Below are positions 1-6,534 of a stretch of DNA of 8,161 nucleotides, one piece after another. Under the pieces are notes generated by a model, which saw only the letters and a list, made by a program, of their open reading frames with translations, did no database searches and was not told where the DNA came from. The position numbers were made by a program, and so were the translations under genes. The DNA is taken from contig JBBITW010000156.1 in assembly GCA_037440525.1 (NCBI GenBank), forward strand, positions 1-8,161, in the 5' to 3' direction. Within the stretch, counting starts at the first letter, position 1. Each line of letters starts with the position of its first letter. Source of the DNA: JBBITW01 sp037440525. Its GTDB lineage: Bacteria; Desulfobacterota; BSN033; UBA1163.

Positions 1-55
1 TGCGACAGCGGCTTTGCCGTAGAGATTAGGGAGTTAGAGGTTAGTGAGTTAGCAA
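1..55 (+). repeat. 55-bp direct repeat, left copy
   Basis: Identical over 55 bases to 513-567. It contains a short CGGC-TTT-GCCG hairpin near its start and then a degenerate tandem of TTAG-containing 7-8-mers (about 23-55). The window begins inside or at the edge of this copy, so it may extend further left. The ribosome-binding site of the following gene lies just outside the repeat. Confidence 0.9.
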
Positions 56-72
56 GTAAACAGGGGACAAGA

Positions 73-447
73 TTGGAGAAGATAAAGGACTTTAGGGACC
101 TTATTGTTTGGCAGAAAAGCCATGAGTTATTTCTAAGGGTTGTTGAGGATGTGGAGAAGTTTCCAAAAAGTACTGCTGGAAGAGTGATTAGTGATCAGTT
201 ATTGAGGTCATGTGGGTCAATTAGTGCCAATATTAGTGAGGGTTTTGGTCGTCATCAAGGGAAGGAGTATATTCATTATTTAATTATTGCAAGGGGTTCT
301 ACTACGGAGACAATGAATTGGTTGATTAAAGTTTGTGATTTAGGTTGGATTGATATGGATGAATATCATAAGAGAGAGTCAATGGTCATTGAGATTATGA
401 AGATGTTGAATAGGATGATTGGTAAGGAGATGAAGGGAGTATCCTAA
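73..447 (+). CDS. Four-helix bundle protein (23S rRNA intervening-sequence protein / bAvd-like family)
   Basis: A 124-residue protein with the family's characteristic layout. It has an N-terminal FRDLIVWQKSHEL segment (residues 7-19), then FP at 30-31, a central SCGSISANISEGFGRHQGKE block (about 46-65) and an IARGSTTETMNWL helix (about 72-84). It ends in a C-terminal helix with MLNRMIG. Length and motifs match the family, whose members form four-helix-bundle oligomers with basic surfaces and are thought to bind nucleic acid; their cellular role is unsettled. The start is TTG at 73, with AGGGG at 62-66 placed six bases upstream; no better ATG covers the conserved N-terminus. There are no same-strand neighbours. 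It sits inside a direct-repeat cassette and converges on the broken gcvH-like gene. Family assignment is firm; function is not. Confidence 0.9.
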   Translation: MEKIKDFRDLIVWQKSHELFLRVVEDVEKFPKSTAGRVISDQLLRSCGSISANISEGFGRHQGKEYIHYLIIARGSTTETMNWLIKVCDLGWIDMDEYHKRESMVIEIMKMLNRMIGKEMKGVS

Positions 448-476
448 GTCACTAATTCACTTTTTACTAATTTCTT

Positions 477-491
477 CAGGCCTGTGGCCTG
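477..491. repeat. Short perfect hairpin CAGGCC-TGT-GGCCTG downstream of the 4HB gene
   Basis: A 6-bp GC-rich perfect stem with a 3-base loop, 30 bases after the 4HB stop codon. It is enclosed by a second short inverted pair, TCAGG (476-480) and CCTGA (496-500). No T-run follows, so it is not a classical intrinsic terminator. It may be part of the structured end of the cassette. Confidence 0.45.
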
Positions 492-512
492 CTGACCTGA
501 TGAATAAGGGAT

Positions 513-567
513 TGCGACAGCGGCTTTGCCGTAGAGATTAGGGAGTTAGAGGTTAGTGAGTTAGCAA
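513..567 (+). repeat. 55-bp direct repeat, right copy
   Basis: Perfect copy of 1-55. On the minus strand it is translated as the aberrant tail of the GcvH-like protein (from about residue 105), so it marks the junction where that gene was interrupted. Sequence identity stops exactly at 567/568 (A here, G at 56). Confidence 0.9.
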
Positions 568-880
568 ATAATTCTTTCCCCAATGGAGGGAGCCCTATTT
601 CATTTATAATTCCCATAACCTTCTGGGTTAAATCATCAAGTCCTAATATAGCCCTATCTCTTCCCTCGAGTTTTACCCAGGCATGCCCATTGTGGTAATA
701 AAAGTCATTAGGGAATTGAATTGTTGTTTCTCTTTTTGGAATTGCTATTACAGGAGAAAGGCTGACCTTTTCTCTATTAACAACACCTATTGGGACTTCC
801 CTTCTATGGGTTTTACGATGTGCCATGACCTCAATAAAGATCGCAACCATAAATGTTAAGAAGACCAATATAGCAACCAT

Positions 881-1279
881 CTTTTTCCTCCTTTATCTTT
901 TATTTTCACTTAATGTTATCTCAAAAATCAGGCCAAAAATTTTAGGATATCAAATTTTTTTTATTAATATAGAAAGTTCAATAATTATAAATAGTTAGGT
1001 TTTAGAAAATAAAAGGCCTTTAGATAGGGAAGAAATAGTGAAATGATTAGGGTGTTGAATTTCTTAACATTGATTGGGAATATTCATTTAAGTAGTTAAA
1101 AATTAAACAGATATTATCGTTGAAAAAATAAACACCAAATTATTAATTTTTTCAACACTTATCCCCATTAAATATGCCATATCCAATTTGATCAAATATT
1201 GTATTGGAATGATAGGGAGAAAATAAGAGAAAAGTTTCAAGATAGTATAAAAGATTTGTTTAAGATATTAAATAATAAT
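881..1279. other. Gene-free A/T-rich spacer with palindromes
   Basis: No convincing coding frame on either strand. Contents: the ribosome-binding site of the gcvH-like gene at its left end (AAGGAGG on the minus strand); an 11-bp perfect stem-loop with arms 1119-1129 and 1146-1156; a 12-bp perfect palindrome ATTTGATCAAAT at 1186-1197, nested inside TCCAAT/ATTGGA arms (1182-1187 and 1203-1208). A minus-strand TATAAT-like hexamer occurs within the A/T-rich stretch near 980-990, but its -35 is poor, so I do not call a promoter. Confidence 0.5.
1119..1156. repeat. A/T-rich inverted repeat, 11-bp arms, 16-base loop
   Basis: GTTGAAAAAAT (1119-1129) is perfectly complementary to ATTTTTTCAAC (1146-1156). 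It could act as a weak bidirectional terminator or a protein-binding site in the gap between the gcvH-like gene and the operon end. There is no direct functional evidence. Confidence 0.4.
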
Positions 1280-1425
1280 CTAAATTGAGCGATCCTAAAT
1301 TGTCATTGCGAAGCAATCTCTACCGAATTGTCATTCCGAGCGGAGCGAGGAATCTATAAGATTGCCACTCAACGACTGATCCGCCTTTGGCGGAAAGGCT
1401 TTTTATAAAATATTGCTCAATTTAG
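1280..1425 (+). repeat. MITE-like dispersed element, copy 1 (146 bp)
   Basis: Bounded by terminal inverted repeats: CTAAATTGAGC (1280-1290) and its perfect complement at 1415-1425, extendable to 14 bp with one mismatch. Inside are two related palindromic units beginning ATTGTCATT (about 1299 and 1330) and a GCCTTT/AAAGGC hairpin near the right end. The same modules in the same order occur in reverse orientation at 6352-6534. It encodes nothing. It begins 19 bases beyond the stop codon of the reductase gene, so it forms the 3' boundary of the operon. Target-site duplication is not clear because both flanks are A/T-rich. Confidence 0.8.
1383..1404 (+). terminator. Terminator-like hairpin inside MITE copy 1
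   Basis: On the + strand GCCTTT (1383-1388), a GGCGG loop and AAAGGC (1394-1399) are followed by five T. An alternative stem pairs CCGCC 1381-1385 with GGCGG 1389-1393. The T-run is on the + strand, opposite to the nearby reductase gene, so it would stop + strand transcripts entering the operon antisense, not the operon itself. Confidence 0.5.
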
Positions 1426-1444
1426 GAATAAATTAAATTGACTT

Positions 1445-2536
1445 TTATTTTCGGTATGTATGCTCAACGAGAGAAAGGATGGGATCGAGCGTTTTTGGGT
1501 CTGGCTTTATCCTACCTTTTTCGAGATCATAAACCATTTCAGCTACTGCCCGGTTCACGGGGGTTGATACACCAACTTCTTCTCCCTTCCTAACCACGTA
1601 GCTATTAAGAAAGTCAATCTCGAGGGGACGTCCTCGCTCCAGATCATACACCATGGATGAACGAGCATCACCAAGGACCCGTGCATGTTCATTTAAGGCT
1701 TCATCAATGGCTTCCACTCTTTTAAAGACATTCGTTTTCCACATTTCCGAAGGAATGCTGTGTATTGGCTCTACATGATGTCCGAAGGCCTCAGCCACAC
1801 ATATCAACTCCAGTATAATAGCCCTGATCAGTGGTTTAAATTTCTCCTGGGAATATAGCTCGAGAGATGTATAACCGGTTAAGGCAAGTAATGGATTCCC
1901 TGTACAGTTGTAGGCAAGTTTGACCCATCGGTGCCCCCAGAGATTATCAGTAATAATAGTTCCCACACAGGATGACATTATAAGGGATAGTCTCTTTAGA
2001 CGCTCCGTCACCTTACCATCAAGTTCTCCCAGAATGAAATGGCCTCCACGACGTAGTTTCTTTACATGTCCGGGCTTAATCAGCGTTGCCCCTAAATGGA
2101 TAACACAACCAAGGGTAGAGGAAGAACCGATTATAGAAGCAATGGTTTCTTCATTGAAGCCATTCTGGCACGACACTGCAAAACCTCCGGGTCTAAGGCA
2201 TGGTTTTAGAAGTGATATGGTTGAGGCCGTATCGTAGGACTTCACACAAACGAGAAGGATATCAATATCTCTTAAAGAATCGATTTCAGAGATATGAAGA
2301 GCTTTTACACGAATAGAAGAGGTACTATCAGGTTCCTGAAGCAATAGACCTTGAGACTGCAATGTTCTTATATTATCTATCCACGAATCTATGAACCAAA
2401 CGTCTCCACCAGCTCGGGTTAAGCAACCCCCTATCAAACTTCCAATTGCCCCGGCTCCTGCCACAGCAATCCTTACCCCCCGTAAAGCTTCTGATATCAT
2501 TTGAAGTTCATTTTTTTCTGAAACAATGTCAGTCAT
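1445..2536 (-). CDS. PanE/ApbA-family 2-ketoacid reductase (2-dehydropantoate 2-reductase-like)
   Basis: NAD(P)H-dependent reductase, 363 residues from the chosen start. The Rossmann motif GAGAIG is at residues 27-32. Positions matching the catalytic set of E. coli PanE are present: Lys99 in CVKSYDT, Asn125 in CQNGFN, Lys206 and Asn210 in WVKLAYN, the Ser-Ser pair 293-294 and Glu306 in SSMVYDLERGRPLEIDFLN. The enzyme therefore looks active. The frame is open to a GTG at 2569, but ATG 2536 has GGGAGG six bases upstream and is preferred. It is the last gene of the operon, 54 bases after the selenoprotein stop. Canonical members reduce ketopantoate to pantoate for CoA synthesis. The location beside a TRAP transporter and a selenoprotein suggests a different 2-keto acid or related substrate, so I withhold panE. 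Family confidence is high, substrate confidence low. Confidence 0.9.
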   Translation of the reverse strand: MTDIVSEKNELQMISEALRGVRIAVAGAGAIGSLIGGCLTRAGGDVWFIDSWIDNIRTLQSQGLLLQEPDSTSSIRVKALHISEIDSLRDIDILLVCVKSYDTASTISLLKPCLRPGGFAVSCQNGFNEETIASIIGSSSTLGCVIHLGATLIKPGHVKKLRRGGHFILGELDGKVTERLKRLSLIMSSCVGTIITDNLWGHRWVKLAYNCTGNPLLALTGYTSLELYSQEKFKPLIRAIILELICVAEAFGHHVEPIHSIPSEMWKTNVFKRVEAIDEALNEHARVLGDARSSMVYDLERGRPLEIDFLNSYVVRKGEEVGVSTPVNRAVAEMVYDLEKGRIKPDPKTLDPILSLVEHTYRK

Positions 2537-2590
2537 TTGGCCTCCCAGAGAAGTTTTTTCATTAAACACACAAGAAATGGAGATTTGCTG

Positions 2591-4300
2591 TTATCTCATA
2601 CTCAGCATCTCTTTCCAGTTTGCTGGAAGTTTAATCTCCTTACTTACCGCTAATCCTTGATAACCAACCTGGCTCAATACACAGCTTCTGTTTCGCAAAG
2701 ACATACCGGTGACGATGATAAAGAATTCCTCAGGATTATGCACTACGGGCACCAGTCTGTCCATATCCTCTGTGATGCCAAAATCTGGTGGCAATTTTCC
2801 CAGTTTGACCGCCCTGTTTATTGTAAGGGAAGACTCCTGTGGACACAGGTGATGGTCAAACTGACGGGCAGTTATCCTTGAATTCTTATAGAGATATCGA
2901 CGGAGATCACTCTTCGAGTAACCTGCTTCTGCGATTATCCTCGCAACCGCTGGTGATAGACAGATCACAGGATGAACTTCAGATCCGAAACGTGCAACAA
3001 CGGCCACTATTTGTGAACCGAGCACACGTGCTACTTCCTTCGCCAGTGTATCGAGGTGTTCGTCTGCTGAACCAATACTGATGAAGTGGTGTCCCACATC
3101 AGCACAGGACTGCACAGTAACAACATTTGTTCCAGGTTCGAAACCCCGGTCAACACTGAAGGGTGGCCATGGACTCTCATCTTCTGCTTCAGCAAGAACT
3201 GGAAGATAATTCTGTCCAAATGTTGCCATATCAGTCTCACCCAGACGAAATTTCGCAATATTGACCATTAATAGTCTTAGAAAACGACTCACAGTAATAT
3301 TTGCTCTCCTTTCCGGACGGAAGACACCTTGACCACAGTTAAAATCCAGCTCCTTAATTATTGGCCCGTTGAGTATGATCAGTGGTGTCCAGCCAACTGT
3401 ACTGCCGGCATGCTGTAGACCAAATCTCGGCTCTGAAATAGCCTCGGTTATTGCTATAAGGAGAGGCATATATTCAGGACGGCATCCTGCCATAACTCCG
3501 TTTACTGCAACCTTCCATACTGTAGCCTCACAACCTCCAGGCCGAAGCACTCCAATCACCTCATCAGGGGAACGATCTGTAAACCTCAGCATGGTTTCTA
3601 CCTTTTCGATAGTTGGTGGAACTATCGGTAAACCATCGGTTAAGCGGTTCTTGTAAAAGAAATCGTTGACCTCGTCGAGGTCACCGCTGAATATGATCTC
3701 CCGATCTCCAGCCTCTGCGGATTTTTGTTTTATCCTCTCGCCTCTGCCCTCCTGTTGGGTCAATCTATTAATGACCTCATCAACCATCAAATTGGCCCGC
3801 TGACGTACTTCATCAGGACTGCTTATTGTAATATTGGGAGGCAAATATTCGACAAGTCTTAGATGCTCGAGTCCTTCAGACTTGGCAGTCAGGCGAGCAC
3901 TGTTTACAAACCCAGTACAAATTATCGCCACTGCAGGCACTCCTGCTCTTTCTGCCCAGGCTGTTGCCCGCGAAACCGCAGGCGCACATGTCCCTCAACA
4001 TCCACAACCCACAATGGCTGCGTCAATCCCTGCTCCCTTAACCATATCAGTGAAGCTTTCATCAAGAAAGTCTCCTGTATTGCCTTCACCTGGAGGAAGC
4101 TTGATGAATTGAATCTCAGAAAAACGTTTTTCCAGTAAATTCGCCAGAGACTCGAGGAGCACATCACTGTTACGAATCATCATTGGTACCAAGGCTACCT
4201 TTTTTCCATGGAGCTCTATACCAGCTGAGGATACGATTTCTGTAGCTGAAGATCTACCCAAAGGGCTAAGAACCTCATAAATCAACTTTTCTGTTTTCAT
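2591..4300 (-). CDS. UGSC-family selenoprotein (569 residues, in-frame UGA read as Sec102)
   Basis: Reading through the TGA at 3997-3995 joins two same-frame segments into one protein: 101 residues, Sec102, then 467 more. Around the UGA the sequence is VGCGC-U-GTCAPAVSRATAWAERAGVP. U-G-T-C is a variant of the U-G-S-C (CxxC-like) motif for which the family is named. No stop or frame change separates the halves, and the protein continues with normal domain sequence. The N-terminal UGSC-type domain spans about 1-180. A charged linker (about 181-203) leads to a C-terminal domain (204-569) with TDGLPIVPPT (221-230), LRPGGCEATVWK and several further Cys. No signal peptide is seen, so it is probably cytoplasmic. 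ATG 4300 is preceded by an AGGGGGA purine tract. It is the third gene of the operon, 127 bases after dctQM. The reaction is not known to me; a selenol/thiol redox or reductive-cleavage role is inference. Automatic annotation would split it or call it a pseudogene. Confidence 0.88.
3966..3997 (-). promoter_or_regulatory. Selenocysteine UGA codon with bacterial SECIS-like stem-loop
   Basis: The UGA occupies 3997-3995 on the minus strand. Starting 12 bases after it, GCCUGCG (3983-3977) pairs along all seven bases, with one G-U pair, to CGCGGGC (3972-3966) across a GUUU loop (3976-3973). If the closing G-C opens, the loop reads GGUUUC, with the G-U that SelB recognises in E. coli-type elements. 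The first loop G is 19 bases after the UGA, inside the spacing known for bacterial SECIS elements. This was folded by eye only. Confidence 0.82.
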
Positions 4301-4427
4301 TCCCTATTCCCCCTTCTCTTAAACTTTGAAAATCTTTTATTCTAATTATCACTTCAACATCTCCGATCCTATCAGGCTCTCTGTTTAAAGAGATGAATTA
4401 TGATGATCCTTTCCTTTTTATCCCATG
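4301..4427 (-). other. Spacer between dctQM and the selenoprotein gene
   Basis: 127 bases, A/T-rich, with only a weak TCTCT/AGAGA pair in the middle and the purine-rich ribosome-binding tract of the selenoprotein gene at its end. There is no clear terminator or promoter, so co-transcription with dctQM is plausible. Confidence 0.4.
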
Positions 4428-6314
4428 CTATTTCCCGTACATTAAAGTCGGTAAGTATAGCGCTATCTGGGGAAAGAAAAGAACCAAGATTATTCGAAAT
4501 AAATCAGCCAGAACAAATGGCCCGACTCCTCCATATATTGTTCTTATAGGGACATCTTTGGCTATCCCTTTAACGATAAATAAATTAAGGCCATAAGGAG
4601 GAGTTATCTGTCCTACTTCTACCAGAACTCCAGTCATTACTCCAAACCATATGGGGTCAAAACCCAAGGCCAGAATAAGAGGGAAAAATACAGGAACAGT
4701 CAGCACAATCATTGCCATAGAACTCATAAAACAACCTAATATCAGGTAGACTAATATAATAAATCCCATAATAACATAGCGATTCAATCCGAGCCCACTT
4801 ACCCAGTTAGCCAGATCAATGGGCAATCTACTCAGTGCCAGGAAATAATTGAAAAACATTGTGCCGATGAGAATAAAAATAATCATCGCAGCAATTGTTC
4901 CAGTTTCAAGAAGACTGCTGTGCAGGTTCTGTCGGGTAAAACGTCTTTTAATAAGGGCAAAAATGAATGCACCACTCGCCCCTATGCCAGCCGCTTCGGT
5001 TGGTGTAAAAACCCCCATATAGATTCCTCCAATGACCACTAAAAACAGTAGCAATGTTTGCCATGTGCCGGTAATGGAAACTATCTTCTCTTTGAGACTT
5101 GTATCCGGTCCCTTTGGACCCATCTGGGGATTGATCCTGCAAACAATATAGATGGTAATAATATAAAGCAGGGCCTCCAGTATTCCCGGGAAAATCCCTG
5201 CTACGAAAAGTCTTCCAATAGACTGCTCTGTAAGCATCCCGTAAACAATAAAATGTATGCTCGGAGGTATCATACTGCCTATTGTCCCGGCGGCAGCAAT
5301 TACGCCGGTGGCAAGTTTATCTGAATAATTATACCTTCTCATTTCAGGCAGAGCCACTGTGCCCATAGTAGCTGCAGTAGCTGCACTCGAACCACAAACA
5401 GCACCAAAGCCAGCACAGGCAGCAGTTACAGCCATTGCTACCCCTCCTGGTAAACGTCCAAACAATTTATATGCGGTATGAAAGAGGTCGTTGCTTAACC
5501 CCGCATGGAATGCAAATATGCCCATGAGCACGAAAAGAGGGACAGTGCTCAGGGTATAGGAGCCTCCTTCTGAATATGGGATTGTTCCTGCGAGACTGAT
5601 TGCACGCTCAGGGCCAATGAGATATATTACGCCAAATACCCCAGCCATACCCATAGCAATACCTATTGGCATTCCTGAAAAGAAAAATACTAAGAGAGTA
5701 CAAATATATATAACCCCTGCAAGATACCGGTTTCCCTGCCCTGAAAGTTGCTTCCCATATATTGAAAACAGGATCAACAGCAAGAGGATTATAAGAACCA
5801 TACTGAGAGTCAACTTATAACGTAAACCGGCTCTTGCCACCCGGGAAATAGAGTCACTAAACTCTAAAAGCAAAACAAGACACATCAAAAGACTTCCAAA
5901 TGCGATCACAAGAAAAAATGGGTAGGTGGGGATTTCGATTGATGCAGTTGTTGCACCACCCATTCTCATAAGGTTTGCCTTAACAATATTTTGCCATGCT
6001 AAAATTGAAAACAAAACCAGTCCAAGGAAATAACCTACGCTTTCAATAACTGCTTGATTCTTTTCTGATAAACGATCAACGATAATTGTTATACCCACGT
6101 GTCCCTTTTTCACCTGGGTATAAGCAATACAGAAAAAAACCATTACAACCATCATAAGTTGAGTAAGATCATAAGCACCAAGCAGAGGTCGATTAAAGAA
6201 ATATCGTCCACAGACATCAGCAGATGTGAGTAACATCATCAGCATGAGGACATACTGTCCCACCATATGCACAGTCTGGCTCGTTTTCTCAACGATCTGA
6301 CGGAAATATCTCAT
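4428..6314 (-). CDS. TRAP transporter permease, fused DctQ-DctM
   Basis: Inner-membrane permease of a tripartite ATP-independent periplasmic transporter, 628 residues, with small and large subunits fused. Residues 1-about 160 form the DctQ-like part, with four hydrophobic segments and the signature GAYDLTQLMMVVMVFFCIAYTQVKKGHV (46-73). Residues about 168-628 form DctM, starting with a linking membrane helix and carrying GMPIGIAMG (214-222), FGRLPGGVAMAVTAACAGFGAVCGSSAATAATMG (285-318) and IPPS in the next segment, all hallmarks of the large subunit. DctM is thought to couple substrate uptake to a sodium gradient. No clear Shine-Dalgarno sequence precedes ATG 6314; the start is chosen because the first membrane segment begins soon after it. 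The partner binding protein is upstream, separated by 378 bases that hold a repeat element. Fused QM permeases are common, so the fusion is not odd. Substrate unknown. Confidence 0.95.
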   Translation of the reverse strand: MRYFRQIVEKTSQTVHMVGQYVLMLMMLLTSADVCGRYFFNRPLLGAYDLTQLMMVVMVFFCIAYTQVKKGHVGITIIVDRLSEKNQAVIESVGYFLGLVLFSILAWQNIVKANLMRMGGATTASIEIPTYPFFLVIAFGSLLMCLVLLLEFSDSISRVARAGLRYKLTLSMVLIILLLLILFSIYGKQLSGQGNRYLAGVIYICTLLVFFFSGMPIGIAMGMAGVFGVIYLIGPERAISLAGTIPYSEGGSYTLSTVPLFVLMGIFAFHAGLSNDLFHTAYKLFGRLPGGVAMAVTAACAGFGAVCGSSAATAATMGTVALPEMRRYNYSDKLATGVIAAAGTIGSMIPPSIHFIVYGMLTEQSIGRLFVAGIFPGILEALLYIITIYIVCRINPQMGPKGPDTSLKEKIVSITGTWQTLLLFLVVIGGIYMGVFTPTEAAGIGASGAFIFALIKRRFTRQNLHSSLLETGTIAAMIIFILIGTMFFNYFLALSRLPIDLANWVSGLGLNRYVIMGFIILVYLILGCFMSSMAMIVLTVPVFFPLILALGFDPIWFGVMTGVLVEVGQITPPYGLNLFIVKGIAKDVPIRTIYGGVGPFVLADLFRIILVLFFPQIALYLPTLMYGK

Positions 6315-6351
6315 ATTAAAAATCGCACAGAGTTTCTAATTTTTCTAATAC

Positions 6352-6534
6352 CAAAATTGAGCGATTTTTTACTAAAAGCCTTTTCGCCAAAGGCGGATCA
6401 ATCATTGCGTGGCAATCCGACGGAGTCGTTGCGAGCCTGAAGGGTGTGGCAATCTCATAGATTTTTCGCTCAGCTCGGAATGACAATTTGGAAGAGATTG
6501 CCTCGCAATGACAATCTGGAATCGCTCAATTTAG
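6352..6534 (-). repeat. MITE-like dispersed element, copy 2 (183 bp, inverted relative to copy 1)
   Basis: Ends are CAAAATTGAGCGAT (6352-6365) and ATCGCTCAATTTAG (6521-6534), a 14-bp terminal inverted repeat with one mismatch. Read on the minus strand it follows copy 1 module by module: TIR, ATTGTCATTGCGA unit, ATTGTCATTCCGAGC unit, GATTGCCAC, TGATCCGCCTTTGGCG, then the second TIR. It differs mainly by about 37 extra bases around 6400-6445, so copy 1 may have suffered a deletion or copy 2 a duplication of a GATTGCCAC-flanked piece. It is non-coding, and its mobility would depend on a transposase elsewhere. Confidence 0.82.
6374..6394 (-). terminator. Terminator-like hairpin inside MITE copy 2, facing operon transcription
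   Basis: On the minus strand GCCTTT (6394-6389), loop GGCGA, AAAGGC (6383-6378) and four T (6377-6374). It lies 60 bases before the dctQM start and after dctP, in the direction of the operon. With a 6-bp stem and short T-run it should be leaky. It could reduce permease and enzyme expression relative to the binding protein. Confidence 0.5.

Larger units (their letters stand above)
1..567 (+). mobile_element. Putative four-helix-bundle (IVS/bAvd-like) gene cassette bounded by direct repeats
   Basis: Seen: a 55-bp perfect direct repeat (1-55 and 513-567) brackets one small + strand gene (73-447), giving a repeat period of 512 bp. Next to the gene, a 12-mer at 41-52 (TTAGTGAGTTAG) is matched in inverted orientation with one mismatch at 444-455, so the gene also has short inverted flanks. 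The right repeat runs directly into the broken GcvH-like gene. Known: proteins of this family are encoded inside intervening sequences of 23S rRNA genes and are related to bAvd of diversity-generating retroelements. Inference: this is a free-standing, possibly mobile unit that landed in the gcvH-like gene. The left boundary may lie outside the window, and no transposase or reverse transcriptase is visible. Confidence 0.5.
476..880 (-). pseudogene. Membrane-anchored GcvH-like (lipoyl-domain) protein, C-terminally truncated by the repeat cassette
   Basis: The open frame encodes 134 residues. Residues 2-19 form a hydrophobic membrane anchor (MVAILVFLTFMVAIFIEVM), followed by a basic stretch. From about 57 there is a GcvH-like start, FPNDFYYHNGHAWVKLEG...AILGLDDLTQKVMGIINEIGLPPLGKEL, matching the N-terminal half of glycine-cleavage H-type domains. 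After residue 104 the similarity ends abruptly, because the coding DNA becomes the 55-bp direct repeat and then cassette sequence, running to a chance TGA. The expected second half of the domain, where the lipoylated lysine would normally lie, is missing. The 5' end is intact: ATG at 880 has AAGGAGG just upstream. The protein is probably non-functional unless the rest lies left of the window and the insert is removed from the RNA. Such anchored H-like proteins occur in sulfate reducers; this link is from memory. Confidence 0.75.

Noticed and set aside
1..567. Piece of a 23S rRNA gene containing an intervening sequence, suggested by the 4HB protein
   Set aside because: The flanks show no recognisable rRNA sequence; the right flank is a protein-coding GcvH-like frame.
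1..880. Diversity-generating retroelement (bAvd-like protein)
   Set aside because: No reverse transcriptase, template repeat or adenine-variable region is visible; the protein alone is not sufficient.
1280..1425. CRISPR array, suggested by repeated ATTGTCATT units
   Set aside because: Only two degenerate, internally palindromic units, no regular spacers and no cas genes.
2537..2569. GTG start at 2569 for the reductase
   Set aside because: ATG 2536 has GGGAGG at proper spacing, and the extra 11 residues are not part of the Rossmann fold.
1920..3656. Several + strand ORFs of 60-105 residues opposite the reductase and selenoprotein genes
   Set aside because: They are antisense shadows of well-supported genes, with no recognisable motifs or start signals.
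2591..3940. Stand-alone GTG-start gene (449 residues) beginning at VPAVAII
   Set aside because: The same frame continues upstream through GTCAPAVSRATAWAERAG to the UGA without a break and joins the UGSC motif; a start at 3940 would cut the first domain in half.
3995..4300. Nonsense mutation or frameshift pseudogene
   Set aside because: The only interruption is one TGA in a Sec-typical motif with a SECIS-like hairpin, both halves are otherwise intact, and the gene lies in an intact operon.
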